This document shows positions 33,046 through 42,676 of a stretch of 64,000 nucleotides of DNA, piece after piece (the stretch's first letter is position 1; every line of letters starts with the position of its first letter). The notes beneath the pieces are model-generated. The model ran no database searches. It was not told the DNA's origin and was given only the letters and a program-made list of their open reading frames with translations. Origin of the DNA: Acidobacteriaceae bacterium (GTDB lineage Bacteria; Acidobacteriota; Terriglobia; Terriglobales; Acidobacteriaceae). Made by a program: the position numbers and the translations under genes. The stretch is taken from NCBI GenBank assembly GCA_003134855.1, contig PLCS01000014.1, forward strand, positions 338 to 64,337. The letters are read 5' to 3'.

Positions 33046-34266
33046 ATGACAACGACTATCGCAGTACAAACTACCGCCGCCCAGACCGCATCGGCGCCAA
33101 AATATAACCATGCAATCGGCTACCTGCGCGCCTTCATCGTTGCGCTGGTCGTTGCGCATCATGCGGCGCTCGCCTATTATCCGCTTCCGCTGCTGCCGCC
33201 CGCTTCGCTTGTCGATCAGCCGCGCTGGTGGGGAGCATTTCCCGTTCTTGATGCACATAAGTGGAGCGGCTTCGCTCTCTTCGCAGGCTTCAACGACGTC
33301 TTCTTCATGTCGCTTATGTTCTTCCTCTCCGGCCTGTTCGTGTGGCATGGACTGTCAAAAAAGGGCGCAGCGAAGTTTCTGCGCGGCCGCCTGCTGAGGC
33401 TCGGCCTTCCGTTTGTGGTGGCGGCCGCTGTCTTAGCGCCGCTCGCCTACTATCCGACCTATCTGCAAATCTCCGGCCACGACGGCATCGCCGGATACTG
33501 GCATCAATGGCTCTCGCTGGGGAATTGGCCGGCCGGCCCTGGGTGGTTTATCTGGGTTTTGCTCGCCTTCGACGTCATCGCCGCTCTTCTGTTCGTATTG
33601 GCGCCCAAGTGGGGCCAGGCGCTGGGCGCGCTGACTTCGGGCGCGGCTCGCAGGCCAGTGCTCTTCATTATCGCGTTGGCCGCAATTTCCGCGCTTGTCT
33701 ACATCCCCATGGCGCTCCATTTTTCATCTCTTGCGTGGACGGCCTTCGGCCCGTTTACCTTCCAGACCAGCCGGATTCTTCATTACCTGGCATACTTCCT
33801 GATTGCGGTTGGAGTGGGAGCTTATGGAGTGGATCGCGGCCTGCTCGCCCCGGACGGAAAGCTCGCCCGGCGCTGGCCTTTATGGGTTGCGGCTGCTCTG
33901 GTGATCTTCGCCGCGGCAACAGTTGTCACGCTTATCGCTCTCGCCACGGGCAGTCAATCGCAGGGATTGGCCCTCGCTACGGACGCGGGATTCGCGCTCT
34001 CGTGCGCGGCTTCCTGTTTTGCGTTTCTGGCCCTGTTTCTCCGCTTCGCGCGATCCGGCTCACGGCTCTTCGACAGCCTCAGCGCGAATTCGTATGGAAT
34101 CTATCTTGTCCACTATGCGTTCGTGAACTGGCTGCAATACGCACTCCTGCCGGCATCGCTTCCCGCGGTGGTGAAGTGGGTGATCGTCTTTCCCGGCGCG
34201 CTCCTGCTCAGTTGGGGCACAGTAGCATCGATGCGCCGCATTCCGGCTATCGCGAGAGTGGTATAG
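33046..34266 (+). CDS. Acyltransferase family 3 membrane protein
   Basis: A 406-residue protein with ten to eleven transmembrane helices. YLRAFIVALVVAHHAALAYYPLPL carries the conserved His of acyltransferase-3 enzymes, FFLSGLFVWHGLSKKGAAKFLRGRLLRLGLPF holds the second signature arginines and SANSYGIYLVHYAFVNWLQY the last. These enzymes acylate sugars, often on surface polysaccharides, using a cytoplasmic acyl donor. The ATG at 33046 follows AAAGGAG; the open frame extends 19 codons upstream without a site. The target is unknown. Confidence 0.85.
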   Translation: MTTTIAVQTTAAQTASAPKYNHAIGYLRAFIVALVVAHHAALAYYPLPLLPPASLVDQPRWWGAFPVLDAHKWSGFALFAGFNDVFFMSLMFFLSGLFVWHGLSKKGAAKFLRGRLLRLGLPFVVAAAVLAPLAYYPTYLQISGHDGIAGYWHQWLSLGNWPAGPGWFIWVLLAFDVIAALLFVLAPKWGQALGALTSGAARRPVLFIIALAAISALVYIPMALHFSSLAWTAFGPFTFQTSRILHYLAYFLIAVGVGAYGVDRGLLAPDGKLARRWPLWVAAALVIFAAATVVTLIALATGSQSQGLALATDAGFALSCAASCFAFLALFLRFARSGSRLFDSLSANSYGIYLVHYAFVNWLQYALLPASLPAVVKWVIVFPGALLLSWGTVASMRRIPAIARVV

Positions 34267-34281
34267 GGTATTTTTCCTATT

Positions 34282-34397
34282 GGTGTAGAGTGCGGCGTGG
34301 ACCGGGAGGTCCACGCGACAGCCGGCCTGGAGGCCGGCGCTACCTGTTTTTTCAGCGACCGGCAACCTTAAGCCAAGCAGGAGATCCACTCTATACC
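34282..34397. mobile_element. MITE-like hairpin element, also a possible terminator
   Basis: A 116-base element bounded by 11-base inverted repeats, GGTGTAGAGTG (34282-34292) and CACTCTATACC (34387-34397), with one mismatch. Inside are two strong hairpins: GCGTGGACC/GGTCCACGC (34295-34316) and GCCGGCCT/AGGCCGGC (34321-34338). The second is followed by CTGTTTTTT, so it may also terminate the acyltransferase transcript. There is no protein inside. The internal hairpins resemble common intergenic repeats of this phylum. Confidence 0.55.
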
Positions 34398-34439
34398 ATC
34401 AGGCAAAATGCTCTAATCGTTCATCGCCTGGGAGCCGGC

Positions 34440-37346
34440 CTATTTGATCTCCAGTTGATCAAGCTGAAACTGGAATTTGGCAGGCTCCTGGATGCGAATG
34501 AAACCCAGCCCAGTCAGGTCGCTTCCGTCAGTTTCAAAGGACGAGAAGGGGAAGACGTACTGCTTCCATTCCGGCCCGGCGACGAAGGTGGTCATTGCGG
34601 GCATCTCTCCGGACTGTCCGTTGCGCGACTCGGTCTGACCGATGAGCGTATAGGTCTTGCCATCGCCCTTTGCCCAGAAGCTGATGGTCTTCTTGGCGGA
34701 GAGATTGGCGGGCTCCTCCGGCTTGGCGCCGGGAAAGTAGAGCGCCCCTGCCCAGGCGAATGGCGAGCCGGCCACCACCTCGCCGGTGACCTGCAACGCT
34801 CCCTTGGTATTCGCCGCGCCGGGCTGCACAACTTCCAGCTTGGCCGTCGATTTACCGCCATTCATCTGATCGCCGCCTCCCATCCAGGAACCGTAATTGG
34901 CGGCAATCTTGCCATCGTCAAAGGTGCTGACCACCCCCGATTCGGAACCAACCGGCGGAGGCTGCATGGGGCGTCCGGTTTCCCCGTTTGCGCTGCCAAC
35001 GGTCAGCCGGACTTTGCTCGTATGGTCGGAGCTGGGGCCGACCATCAGCTCAAAGACTCCCGGCTCCACGACACGGTGCATATCCGTGTCCAGCATTGAT
35101 AGCATCTCCGGCGTGATGGCGAACTCGACCGTCCGCTTCTCGCCGGGCTGGAGTGTAATGCGCTGGAAGCCTTTCAACTGCATCACAGGCTGCGTAACCG
35201 AGGCGATCCGCTGATGCACATACAACTGCGGCACCTCATCCCCCGCGCGCGCGCCGGTGTTGGTGATCTCCACGCTCAGCCTGGCCGTGCCTCCGGGCAT
35301 GATCCGCTCCGGCTCGACGCGCAGGTGATCGAAAGTGAAGGTGGTATAGCTCAATCCGGAGCCGAAGGCGAAGAGCGGTTTGCGCGTGCTGAACTCATAA
35401 CTGCGGTTGGCAGAAGGCTTGTGATTGTAAAAGTCGGGCAGAGCGCCCACCGTGTGGGGGAAGGTGATGGGCAGCTTGCCGCCGGGATTGGCATCGCCGA
35501 AGAGGATCGCGGCTGCGCCCGTCCCGCCTTCTTCACCCAGATACCATCCCTCAAGAATCGCCGGAACCTTCTCGGCAATATAGTTGATGGAAAGCGGCCG
35601 ACCATTGATCAGCAGAACGATCGTCGGCGTTCCGGTTTCAACCACGGCCTTCACCAGGTCGTTCTGCGCCCCCAGCAGATCGAGGGAATCACGGTCTCCG
35701 AGGTGCATCTCCGCATAGGCTTCACGGTTGGTGCTTTCGTTTTCGCCTACCACCAGAATGGCGACGTCTGCTTTGCGCGCCGTCTCCACCGCCGCCTGGA
35801 TGGAAGCCGTCTGGGTCCTGGGATCAATAAGTTCCACACCGTTCGCCCACCAGCCGCGGAAGCCCTGCGGCGCGTTGGTGATCTTGCACCCTTCCGCATA
35901 GAGCACCGTGGCCTTGCTGCCCACGCGCGCGCGAATGCCGTCCAGAATGCTGACGCCATAGCCTGGATCGCGGCTATAGCCGCCGATATGCACGTCCGCA
36001 GCGTTGGGTCCGATCACCGCGATGGTCTTTAATTTGGCCAGTTCCAGCGGCAGCAGATTCTTGTCGTTCTTGAGCAGCACCATCGCTTCGCGCGCGGCCT
36101 CGATGGCCAGCTTGCGGTGCTCCGGACTGTTATTCACACGCTCGGCATACTCCGGGTCCACGTACGGATTGTCGAAGAGTCCCAGCCGGAACTTGGTGGC
36201 CAGCACGCGGGCGGCGGCCCTATCCACTTCGCTCTCCGGCACGATTCCTGCTTTCACCTGAGCCACGAGCGTGCGATAGACGGAGCCGTCGGAAAGGTCG
36301 TAGTCGACCCCCGCGGCCAGCGCCAGGCGCGCGGCGTCCGCCTTGTTGGCCGCAACCTGATGCGTTCCAATCAGCATCTGCAAGCCGTCGCCATCGGAGG
36401 TGATGTAGCCGTTGAAGCCCCACTCCTGGCGCAGAACGCGGTCGAGCAGCCAGTGATTGATGTGCGAGGGAATGCCGTCGATCTCGTTATAGGAGGCCAT
36501 AATGCTGCCCACATGGGCCTCCTGCACGGCGGCTTGAAAGGGAATCAGGAAATTCTCGCGGATGATCCGTTCGGAGTAGTTACCCGGAGCTGTGTTGGTG
36601 CCGCCTTCAGGCTGGCCATGCACGGCAAAGTGCTTGGCCGTGGCCATCACATGATGGCGATCAATGAGAAAAGAATCGCCCTGCAAGCCTTCAATGGCGG
36701 CCACTCCCATGCGCGCAGCCAGATAGGGATCTTCGCCGTAGGTCTCCTCCGTCCTTCCCCAGCGGGGATCGCGCGCAATGTCGAGGACGGGAGAAAAGAC
36801 CTGACCCGAGCCGCGCGAGCCGGCTTCGTCCCCGACTGCGGCGAAGACCCGCTTCACCAGCGCCGGATCCCAGGTGCTGGCCAGACCCAGCGCCTGCGGA
36901 AAGCTGGTGCTGCCATACTCCATGTATCCGTGCAGCGCCTCGCCAAAAAAGATCGCCGGGATGCCCAGCCGCGTCTTTTCGCGCAGATAGCGCTGCACTC
37001 CATTGCGCAGAATCGCGGCGTCGCGCGGAGTAAACTTGAATTCGTCGCCCCACTCGTTGTTCAGGATTTTTCTAGCCTGCTCGTTGGTATAGGTTCCGGT
37101 CGGATCGATCACCTCAACCCGGTTCTCCCACCCGCCCGAGATTTGCTCCACCTTTTCTTCCAGCGTCATGCGCGGCAGCAGGTCGGCGACCCGGTCTTGA
37201 ATGGGGAGGCTTGCGTCCCGATAGCGCGGCGTATCGATTGCCTTGGCTGGCTTTTCCTGGCTGTTGGCCCTAAAGGCGTTCAGGTTCAGGCCGAGCAGAA
37301 GCACGGCAACGAGATACAAACTGGCATTGCTTTTGGGATTGATCAT
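34440..37346 (-). CDS. Secreted GH3 beta-glycosidase with C-terminal CBM-like module
   Basis: A 968-residue exported glycoside hydrolase. A signal peptide (1-30) is followed by the GH3 N-domain (about 45-390) with the FGEALHG, ATAKHFAVHG and GYITSDGDGLQML motifs, the last holding the catalytic aspartate. Then come the GH3 C-domain (about 420-650; VGENESTNREAYAEMHLGDRDSLDLL), a fibronectin-like domain (DEVPQLYVHQ, 690-775) and an extra C-terminal beta-sandwich (about 795-968) resembling CIA30/CBM11-type folds. It probably releases glucose or xylose from plant or fungal glycans in the periplasm or outside. The substrate cannot be fixed from sequence. Confidence 0.88.
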   Translation of the reverse strand: MINPKSNASLYLVAVLLLGLNLNAFRANSQEKPAKAIDTPRYRDASLPIQDRVADLLPRMTLEEKVEQISGGWENRVEVIDPTGTYTNEQARKILNNEWGDEFKFTPRDAAILRNGVQRYLREKTRLGIPAIFFGEALHGYMEYGSTSFPQALGLASTWDPALVKRVFAAVGDEAGSRGSGQVFSPVLDIARDPRWGRTEETYGEDPYLAARMGVAAIEGLQGDSFLIDRHHVMATAKHFAVHGQPEGGTNTAPGNYSERIIRENFLIPFQAAVQEAHVGSIMASYNEIDGIPSHINHWLLDRVLRQEWGFNGYITSDGDGLQMLIGTHQVAANKADAARLALAAGVDYDLSDGSVYRTLVAQVKAGIVPESEVDRAAARVLATKFRLGLFDNPYVDPEYAERVNNSPEHRKLAIEAAREAMVLLKNDKNLLPLELAKLKTIAVIGPNAADVHIGGYSRDPGYGVSILDGIRARVGSKATVLYAEGCKITNAPQGFRGWWANGVELIDPRTQTASIQAAVETARKADVAILVVGENESTNREAYAEMHLGDRDSLDLLGAQNDLVKAVVETGTPTIVLLINGRPLSINYIAEKVPAILEGWYLGEEGGTGAAAILFGDANPGGKLPITFPHTVGALPDFYNHKPSANRSYEFSTRKPLFAFGSGLSYTTFTFDHLRVEPERIMPGGTARLSVEITNTGARAGDEVPQLYVHQRIASVTQPVMQLKGFQRITLQPGEKRTVEFAITPEMLSMLDTDMHRVVEPGVFELMVGPSSDHTSKVRLTVGSANGETGRPMQPPPVGSESGVVSTFDDGKIAANYGSWMGGGDQMNGGKSTAKLEVVQPGAANTKGALQVTGEVVAGSPFAWAGALYFPGAKPEEPANLSAKKTISFWAKGDGKTYTLIGQTESRNGQSGEMPAMTTFVAGPEWKQYVFPFSSFETDGSDLTGLGFIRIQEPAKFQFQLDQLEIK

Positions 37347-37484
37347 GGCGATTGCGGATTTCTCCTGTCTTTTCCAAAGCTATCGGCGATTCATCGTAAC
37401 ACTACAGAAAGAACTACGAGAATTACATCGGAATGGTTCCAGGCGGCTGGATGTTATCATTGCGCAGGTCAGGCTGGGTTCTGT

Positions 37485-40400
37485 CTATCCCAGCACCTGC
37501 ACCGATCCTTTGCCGACTAACTCCTCGACCCGCTGCACCCATCCGCGATCCGCCGCCACGCTCATCCCCTCCGGTTCCAGGATCACCGCGTACTCGCCCT
37601 TCATTTCCAAGTGCAGCATCACCTTGCCCGGTCCGGGCGCGGCATCCGCGGCACTCTTGAGGCTGATAAACATATCTTCTGTCGCGCGCTCCAGATTGAT
37701 GCGAATCCGCACCCCCGTCGGCACCTTCACCTGCACCTCTTCCAGCGCCTGAATCGAACTGACCGCTATCTTCGGCGCAGCATCCTCGTCGCCCATCAGC
37801 ACGCCGCGCACCAGCACCGGAGCCTCCATCTTCAACTGCCCGGAAAGCCGCTCGTAATCCCGCGAAAAACAGATCAAATCAATCTTGCCCGTCGCATCTT
37901 CCAGCGCCGCCTGCGCATATAACTTCTGGTCCCGCTTGCTCTTCTGCACGCGCAAACCCAGAATCATTCCCGCTACCTGTATCTCGTCCGCCGGCTCTGA
38001 CTGCGATCCCCAGCGCTTCTCCGGCGGCTTGCGCTCCAGCGCCTCGGCCACGGAAATCACTCCCGTCAAGTTACGCAACTTATCCGCGTACTTATCCAGC
38101 GGATGACCCGAAACAAAGAAGCCCAGCACCTCTTTCTCATTGGCCAGCCGCTCGCTCTCTTCCCATTCGGCCACCTTGGGCAGGTCGTCGTTTCCGCGTC
38201 CCGCCTTGGGCCCCTCATCGAATAGCCCGAAGAGCCCGCTCTGGCCCTGCGCCGCATCCTTCTGCATCTTCTGCGCCCGTTCCATGGCTTTATCGACGGC
38301 GGCCATCAGCGGCGCGCGCTTGCCCAGCGCGTCCAGCGCTCCAGCCTTGATCAACGACTCGATCACCCGCTTGTTCATCACCCGCAGATCGACCTTCTCG
38401 CAAAACTCCCAGAAGCTCTTGAAATTTCCGCCAGCCTCCGCGCGCGCTTTTAGAATCGACTCAATCGCATTGCCGCCGACATTCTTCACCGCCGCCAGGC
38501 CAAACCGGATCGCCTCTCCGTGCGGCGTAAACTGGCTCCCTGAAACCTGCACGTCCGGCGGCTCCACGCGGATTCCCATCTCCTTGCACTCGCCGATATA
38601 CTTCACCACATTTTCCGGCTTCGATGTCTCCGAAGTCAGCAGCGCAGCCATAAACTCCATCGGGTAATGCGTCTTCAAATAAGCCGTCTGATAGGCCACC
38701 AGCGCATAAGCCGCCGAGTGCGACTTATTAAATCCGTACCCGGAGAACTTCTCCATCTGGTCGAAAATATCGCCGGCCGCACTCTTCGCATGCCCCAGCG
38801 CTGCCACTCCGCTCATGAAGCGGTCCCGTTGCTCGGCCATCGCTTCCGCGTTCTTCTTTCCCATGGCCCGGCGCAGAACGTCAGCCTCGCCCAGCGAGTA
38901 ACTCGCCAGCACGTTCGCGATCCGCATCACCTGTTCCTGGTAGACGATCACCCCGAACGAGCCTTTCAGAATCTCTTCAAGCTCCGGCAGCATGTACTCT
39001 ACCTTGCGCCGCCCCCACTTGCGTTCGATGAAATCGTCGATCATGTCCATGGGTCCCGGCCGGTAGAGCGCATTCAGCGCCGTTAGTTCTTCTACTGAAT
39101 CCGGTTTATATCGCCGCAAAATATCCCGCATTCCGCTTGACTCAAACTGAAAAATACCCGATGTCAGCGCCGAGTGAAAGACCTTTTTGAACGTCTCCTC
39201 GTCGTCTGGCGGAATCGCCTCGATGTCCACCTTCTCGCCGCGATTGCTTTCGATCAGCTTCAGGCAATAGTCGATCACCGTCAGCGTCGCCAGGCCGAGA
39301 AAATCCATCTTCAGCAGACCCATCTTCTCGACGGCCTTCATATCATAGGCAGTTACAATTTCGTCGTTCTTCGTCTTCGCCAGCGGCACCAGCTCGATCA
39401 GCGGCCGCGGCGCAATCACCACCGCCGACGCATGAACCCCCGACCCGCGCACCAGCCCTTCGAGCTTCTTCGCCGTATCAATCAGCTCGTGAATCTGCGC
39501 GTCGTTGTCGTATACGTTGCGCAGATCCGCTACGTCCTCCAGAGCCTGGTCAATCGTCATGCCCACCGTTGCCGGAATCAGCTTGGCAATCCGGTCCACG
39601 TCCCCGTAAGGCATATCCATCGCGCGGCCGCAATCCTTGATAGCCGCCTTGGCCGCCATGGTATTGAAGGTAATAATCTGCGCCACCTGCTCGCGCCCAT
39701 ACTTCCGAGTTACATATTCGATGACTTCTCCGCGACGGTTCTGGCAGAAATCCACGTCGATATCCGGCATCGTCACTCGCTCCGGATTCAAGAACCGCTC
39801 GAAGAGCAGCACGGACTGCATCGGATCGATGTTGGTAATCTCCATCGCATACGCCACCAGCGAGCCGGTTGCCGATCCGCGTCCCGGCCCGACTGGAATT
39901 CCGTTATCCCGCGCATACTTGATAAAATCCCACACAATCAGGAAGTATCCGGAGTAATTCATCTGCTTGATGATGCCGATCTCATATTCCAGCCGCGACT
40001 CGTATTCATGTAGCGGCGTTCGCAGCACTCCGCGCGCCGCTAACTGCCGCACCGCCGTGTCGAGCCGTTTTTTATAACCCTCCCGGCAAACTAACTCGAA
40101 GTAACTGTCAATCGTATGCCCCTCCGGCACCGCAAACTCCGGAAAGGGATTCTCCACCGGTTTCAGCTTTAACTCGCAGCGCTCGGCAATCTCCATCGTC
40201 CGCTGCATCAACGCCGGGGAATCCGGGAAGATCCTTCCCATTTCGTCCGCGCTTTTTACAAAAAACTGGTCGGAATCAAAGCGGAAGCGTTCCTTATCGT
40301 GAATCTTTGCGCCCGTCTGCACGCAGAGCATCACATCATGCGCGTGACTGTCCTCGCCGCAGAGATAATGCGAGTCATTGGTCACCACCAAAGGGATATT

Positions 40401-40988
40401 CGACTCGCGCTCCATGCGGAAGAGCGCCTCGTGAATCTGTTTCTCCTGCTCCAGGCCCTGATCCTGAATCTCCAGAAAGAAGTTGCCTTTGCCGAAGATG
40501 TCTTCGTATTGCTGGGCCACGCTCTTCGCCTTCTCGTAGCGGCCTGCCATCAACTCCTCGCACAGCTCGCCGCTCAGGCAGCCGGAGAAGCCGATCAGGC
40601 CTTTGGAATTTTCAGCCAGGTAGCGCTTGCTCACGCGCGGCTTGCGGTAGAAGCCGTGCAGCGAGGCCTCCGAGGTAATCCGCACCAGGTTGCGGTAGCC
40701 CTCGTCGTTCTCCGCCAGCACCAGCAGGTGATTGTTCTCGTCCCCTTCGCCGGGCGCGCGGTGGTCCTCGTGCTTGCAGATGTACAGCTCGCAGCCCAGG
40801 ATCGGCTTGATTCCCTTAGCTTTAGCCGCATCAAAGAAGTGGACCGCACCGTAGATATTCCCGTGGTCGGTCATCGCGACAGAGGTCTGTCCGAGCGCTG
40901 CCACCCGGTCGACAAGTTTGGTGAGGTCGCAAGCCCCGTCCAGCAGCGAGTACTCGGTATGCAAATGCAAATGTGTGAATTCAGCCAT
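37485..40988 (-). CDS. dnaE: DNA polymerase III alpha subunit
   Basis: The 1167-residue catalytic subunit of the replicative polymerase. It starts with the PHP domain (FTHLHLHTEYSLLDGACDL) and continues with the polymerase active site (PVGPGRGSATGSLVAYAMEITNIDP, then PDIDVDFCQNRRGEVIEYV with the metal-binding aspartates), the tandem helix-hairpin-helix region and a C-terminal OB fold and tau-binding region. I use the ATG at 40988; twelve further codons upstream lack a ribosome site. Length and motif order are those of DnaE1. It is monocistronic, with 138 bases to the GH3 gene downstream. Confidence 0.97.
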   Translation of the reverse strand: MAEFTHLHLHTEYSLLDGACDLTKLVDRVAALGQTSVAMTDHGNIYGAVHFFDAAKAKGIKPILGCELYICKHEDHRAPGEGDENNHLLVLAENDEGYRNLVRITSEASLHGFYRKPRVSKRYLAENSKGLIGFSGCLSGELCEELMAGRYEKAKSVAQQYEDIFGKGNFFLEIQDQGLEQEKQIHEALFRMERESNIPLVVTNDSHYLCGEDSHAHDVMLCVQTGAKIHDKERFRFDSDQFFVKSADEMGRIFPDSPALMQRTMEIAERCELKLKPVENPFPEFAVPEGHTIDSYFELVCREGYKKRLDTAVRQLAARGVLRTPLHEYESRLEYEIGIIKQMNYSGYFLIVWDFIKYARDNGIPVGPGRGSATGSLVAYAMEITNIDPMQSVLLFERFLNPERVTMPDIDVDFCQNRRGEVIEYVTRKYGREQVAQIITFNTMAAKAAIKDCGRAMDMPYGDVDRIAKLIPATVGMTIDQALEDVADLRNVYDNDAQIHELIDTAKKLEGLVRGSGVHASAVVIAPRPLIELVPLAKTKNDEIVTAYDMKAVEKMGLLKMDFLGLATLTVIDYCLKLIESNRGEKVDIEAIPPDDEETFKKVFHSALTSGIFQFESSGMRDILRRYKPDSVEELTALNALYRPGPMDMIDDFIERKWGRRKVEYMLPELEEILKGSFGVIVYQEQVMRIANVLASYSLGEADVLRRAMGKKNAEAMAEQRDRFMSGVAALGHAKSAAGDIFDQMEKFSGYGFNKSHSAAYALVAYQTAYLKTHYPMEFMAALLTSETSKPENVVKYIGECKEMGIRVEPPDVQVSGSQFTPHGEAIRFGLAAVKNVGGNAIESILKARAEAGGNFKSFWEFCEKVDLRVMNKRVIESLIKAGALDALGKRAPLMAAVDKAMERAQKMQKDAAQGQSGLFGLFDEGPKAGRGNDDLPKVAEWEESERLANEKEVLGFFVSGHPLDKYADKLRNLTGVISVAEALERKPPEKRWGSQSEPADEIQVAGMILGLRVQKSKRDQKLYAQAALEDATGKIDLICFSRDYERLSGQLKMEAPVLVRGVLMGDEDAAPKIAVSSIQALEEVQVKVPTGVRIRINLERATEDMFISLKSAADAAPGPGKVMLHLEMKGEYAVILEPEGMSVAADRGWVQRVEELVGKGSVQVLG

Positions 40989-41151
40989 GGCTACCTCGAT
41001 TCTAGCCGCCAAGCAGTAGTCCAAGGCCGCTGAAACGCCGGTTGAAATCCAGTGCCAATGAGGAAAACGAGGCAGCGTTGCAAATTAAGAATTTAATTTG
41101 AATGTTCGCCTTCTGTTTGCTATGCTGTTTCAAGTAGTTCAAGGAGGCATC

Positions 41152-41337
41152 GTGGCGATCTTTACAATTGAGGTTGATGGGAAACTGGTCAAACAGATCA
41201 AGGCTGAGGATTTCTTCGACAAGGGTGAAATGATCTATTTTACAGACGATCAGAATGCCAATGTTGGCAGCGTTGTCAGAAAACCCGGTATGACGGTTAT
41301 CAAACAGGGTCATGAGCATCGGGATTCGATTGGTTGA
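41152..41337 (+). CDS. Small hypothetical protein, 61 aa
   Basis: A short soluble protein (AIFTIEVDGKLVKQIKAEDFFDKGEMIYFTDDQN...) with a beta-rich pattern. I use the GTG at 41152 because AAGGAGG lies four bases upstream; the longer frame from 41098 has none. It is divergent from dnaE. No family recognised. Its composition is less GC-rich than dnaE and similar to the following accessory genes. Confidence 0.5.
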   Translation: MAIFTIEVDGKLVKQIKAEDFFDKGEMIYFTDDQNANVGSVVRKPGMTVIKQGHEHRDSIG

Positions 41338-41414
41338 ATCCGTCCCCTCAGCTCCAGCTTTGTATCGGCTCAAGGCGTCAATCAATCTGAGTCGATGATC
41401 TTCCCCAGAAGGCT

Positions 41415-41453
41415 GGGTGCCCCGGGTCCCTCCTTTGGGACCTGAGAAACCAC
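41415..41453. repeat. Variable-stem hairpin repeat, left flank of the TIR-like gene
   Basis: GGGTGCCCC, arm GGGTCCC, loop TCCTTT, arm GGGACCT, then GAGAAACCAC. Read on the other strand it has the family flanks GTGGTTTCTCA and GGGGCACCC. It is a near copy, in the same orientation, of 42443-42481. Confidence 0.8.
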
Positions 41454-41554
41454 GCCCCCCACCGCGTTTTCGATGCGAAACCCGCCGCCTCGTCTCGCAG
41501 CTAACCCATGCAGTTTATAATGACCACGGATCTCTTTGTGTTTTTGGAAGCCTA

Positions 41555-42388
41555 ATGGAACTCCAACTACAATTCGAGAATTTGCGGTTTCCCGAATCAG
41601 TCATCCGCCAAGCTGTGTCCACGATGGAACAGCTGCCGAACGCGAAGGGCCCGGGCAGATACTCTACCTTAAGCGCAACTGTAGGTTCCGAAACGTGGTA
41701 CTTTGACGAAGCCGAAGAGTTCTTTGCAGGCTTCCCTAAGGCCAACGATGCCAGCTTCCGTTACGCAATCCCATTGAAGACGGATAACAGGTTCTGCATC
41801 CTTTGGTATTTCCTGCATGCCTCGAATTCGCGGGTGCATATTTCATCGGAAGAGCGAAGCGAAATCCAGGCCATTATGAATGTGTTTCGCGGCTCCCAAA
41901 AATTGGCAACCCCAATTTATGAAGAGAAGAACCGGCAGAAATCTATTGAAGAAAAGAAGTTCAACATATTCTTAGGTCATGGACACAGTCTGGATTGGCA
42001 ACAGCTCAGAGATCACCTGCGAGAAAAGCACGAATACAATGTTGTTACATTCGAGACAGGCGCTCGTGCCGGACACAATACGAGAGATATTCTTGAGGAA
42101 ATGCTGGGCCAAAGTTCATTAGCCTTCCTTATCCTGACCGGCGAAGACGAGATAGCCGATCAACGCGTTCGGGCACGACAGAACGTGATTCATGAAACCG
42201 GACTGTTCCAAGGGAAACTTGGTTTCTCCAAGGCAATCGTCATACTGGAAGAAGGCGTCGAAGAATTTTCAAATAATGCTGGCATCCAACACATTTCCTA
42301 CACCAAAGGGCATATCGAGGGTGTTTTTGGCGATGTCGTAGCCACCATTAAGCGTGAAATGAAACGAAGAGGTCTGCAGAACGGATAG
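41555..42388 (+). CDS. TIR-like nucleotide-binding protein (PF10137 type), putative defence effector
   Basis: A 277-residue protein. Residues 135-277 match the predicted nucleotide-binding TIR-like domain seen in CBASS/Pycsar effectors: FNIFLGHGHSLDWQQLRDHLRE, VVTFETGARAGHNTRDILEEML, SSLAFLILTGEDE and ARQNVIHETGLFQGKLG, with conserved E214 in the last. Such domains degrade NAD+ when activated during phage infection. The N-terminal 125 residues (ETWYFDEAEEFFAGF ... SSEERSEIQAIMNVFRG) are an accessory domain often found with it. No cyclase gene lies nearby, so it may act alone or with a distant partner. The ATG at 41555 is preferred; upstream codons run through the hairpin repeat. It is less GC-rich than its surroundings. 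Confidence 0.75.
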   Translation: MELQLQFENLRFPESVIRQAVSTMEQLPNAKGPGRYSTLSATVGSETWYFDEAEEFFAGFPKANDASFRYAIPLKTDNRFCILWYFLHASNSRVHISSEERSEIQAIMNVFRGSQKLATPIYEEKNRQKSIEEKKFNIFLGHGHSLDWQQLRDHLREKHEYNVVTFETGARAGHNTRDILEEMLGQSSLAFLILTGEDEIADQRVRARQNVIHETGLFQGKLGFSKAIVILEEGVEEFSNNAGIQHISYTKGHIEGVFGDVVATIKREMKRRGLQNG

Positions 42389-42442
42389 TGGTAAGAGGTG
42401 GGTAATCCAGATCCCATAAAGGCTATAAAGCCCAATAAATCC

Positions 42443-42481
42443 GGGTGCCCCAGGTCCCGCCTTTGGGACCTGGGAAAACAC
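42443..42481. repeat. Variable-stem hairpin repeat, right flank of the TIR-like gene
   Basis: GGGTGCCCC followed by a perfect nine-base-pair stem CCAGGTCCC/GGGACCTGG (loop GCCTTT) and GAAAACAC. It is in direct orientation with 41415-41453. From here to the next gene at 42677 nothing else is recognised apart from GC-rich repeat-like DNA. Confidence 0.8.
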
Positions 42482-42676
42482 GAACCCCACCACGGCCGCC
42501 GGGGCTTTCCCTTCTCCCGGCAGGGAGAACGCGAGAATAGCCCACGGTGAATTCCGCAGCGGACGAAACCCTGGGTCAGCGTCCTCCCATTCACCCCGCC
42601 GTCCCGTAGGGCCGGCGCAAAACTTTCGTTTTTTTTGATTCGTGGAAAGGGTTACGATAAAGAAGAGGGCCGGACG

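Noticed and set aside
36117-37520. 467-codon plus-strand frame opposite the GH3 gene
   Set aside because: Shadow of the GH3 enzyme; no recognisable domain.
41098-41151. N-terminal extension of the small gene after dnaE
   Set aside because: The extra codons precede a clear AAGGAGG site and GTG at 41152, so translation most likely starts there.
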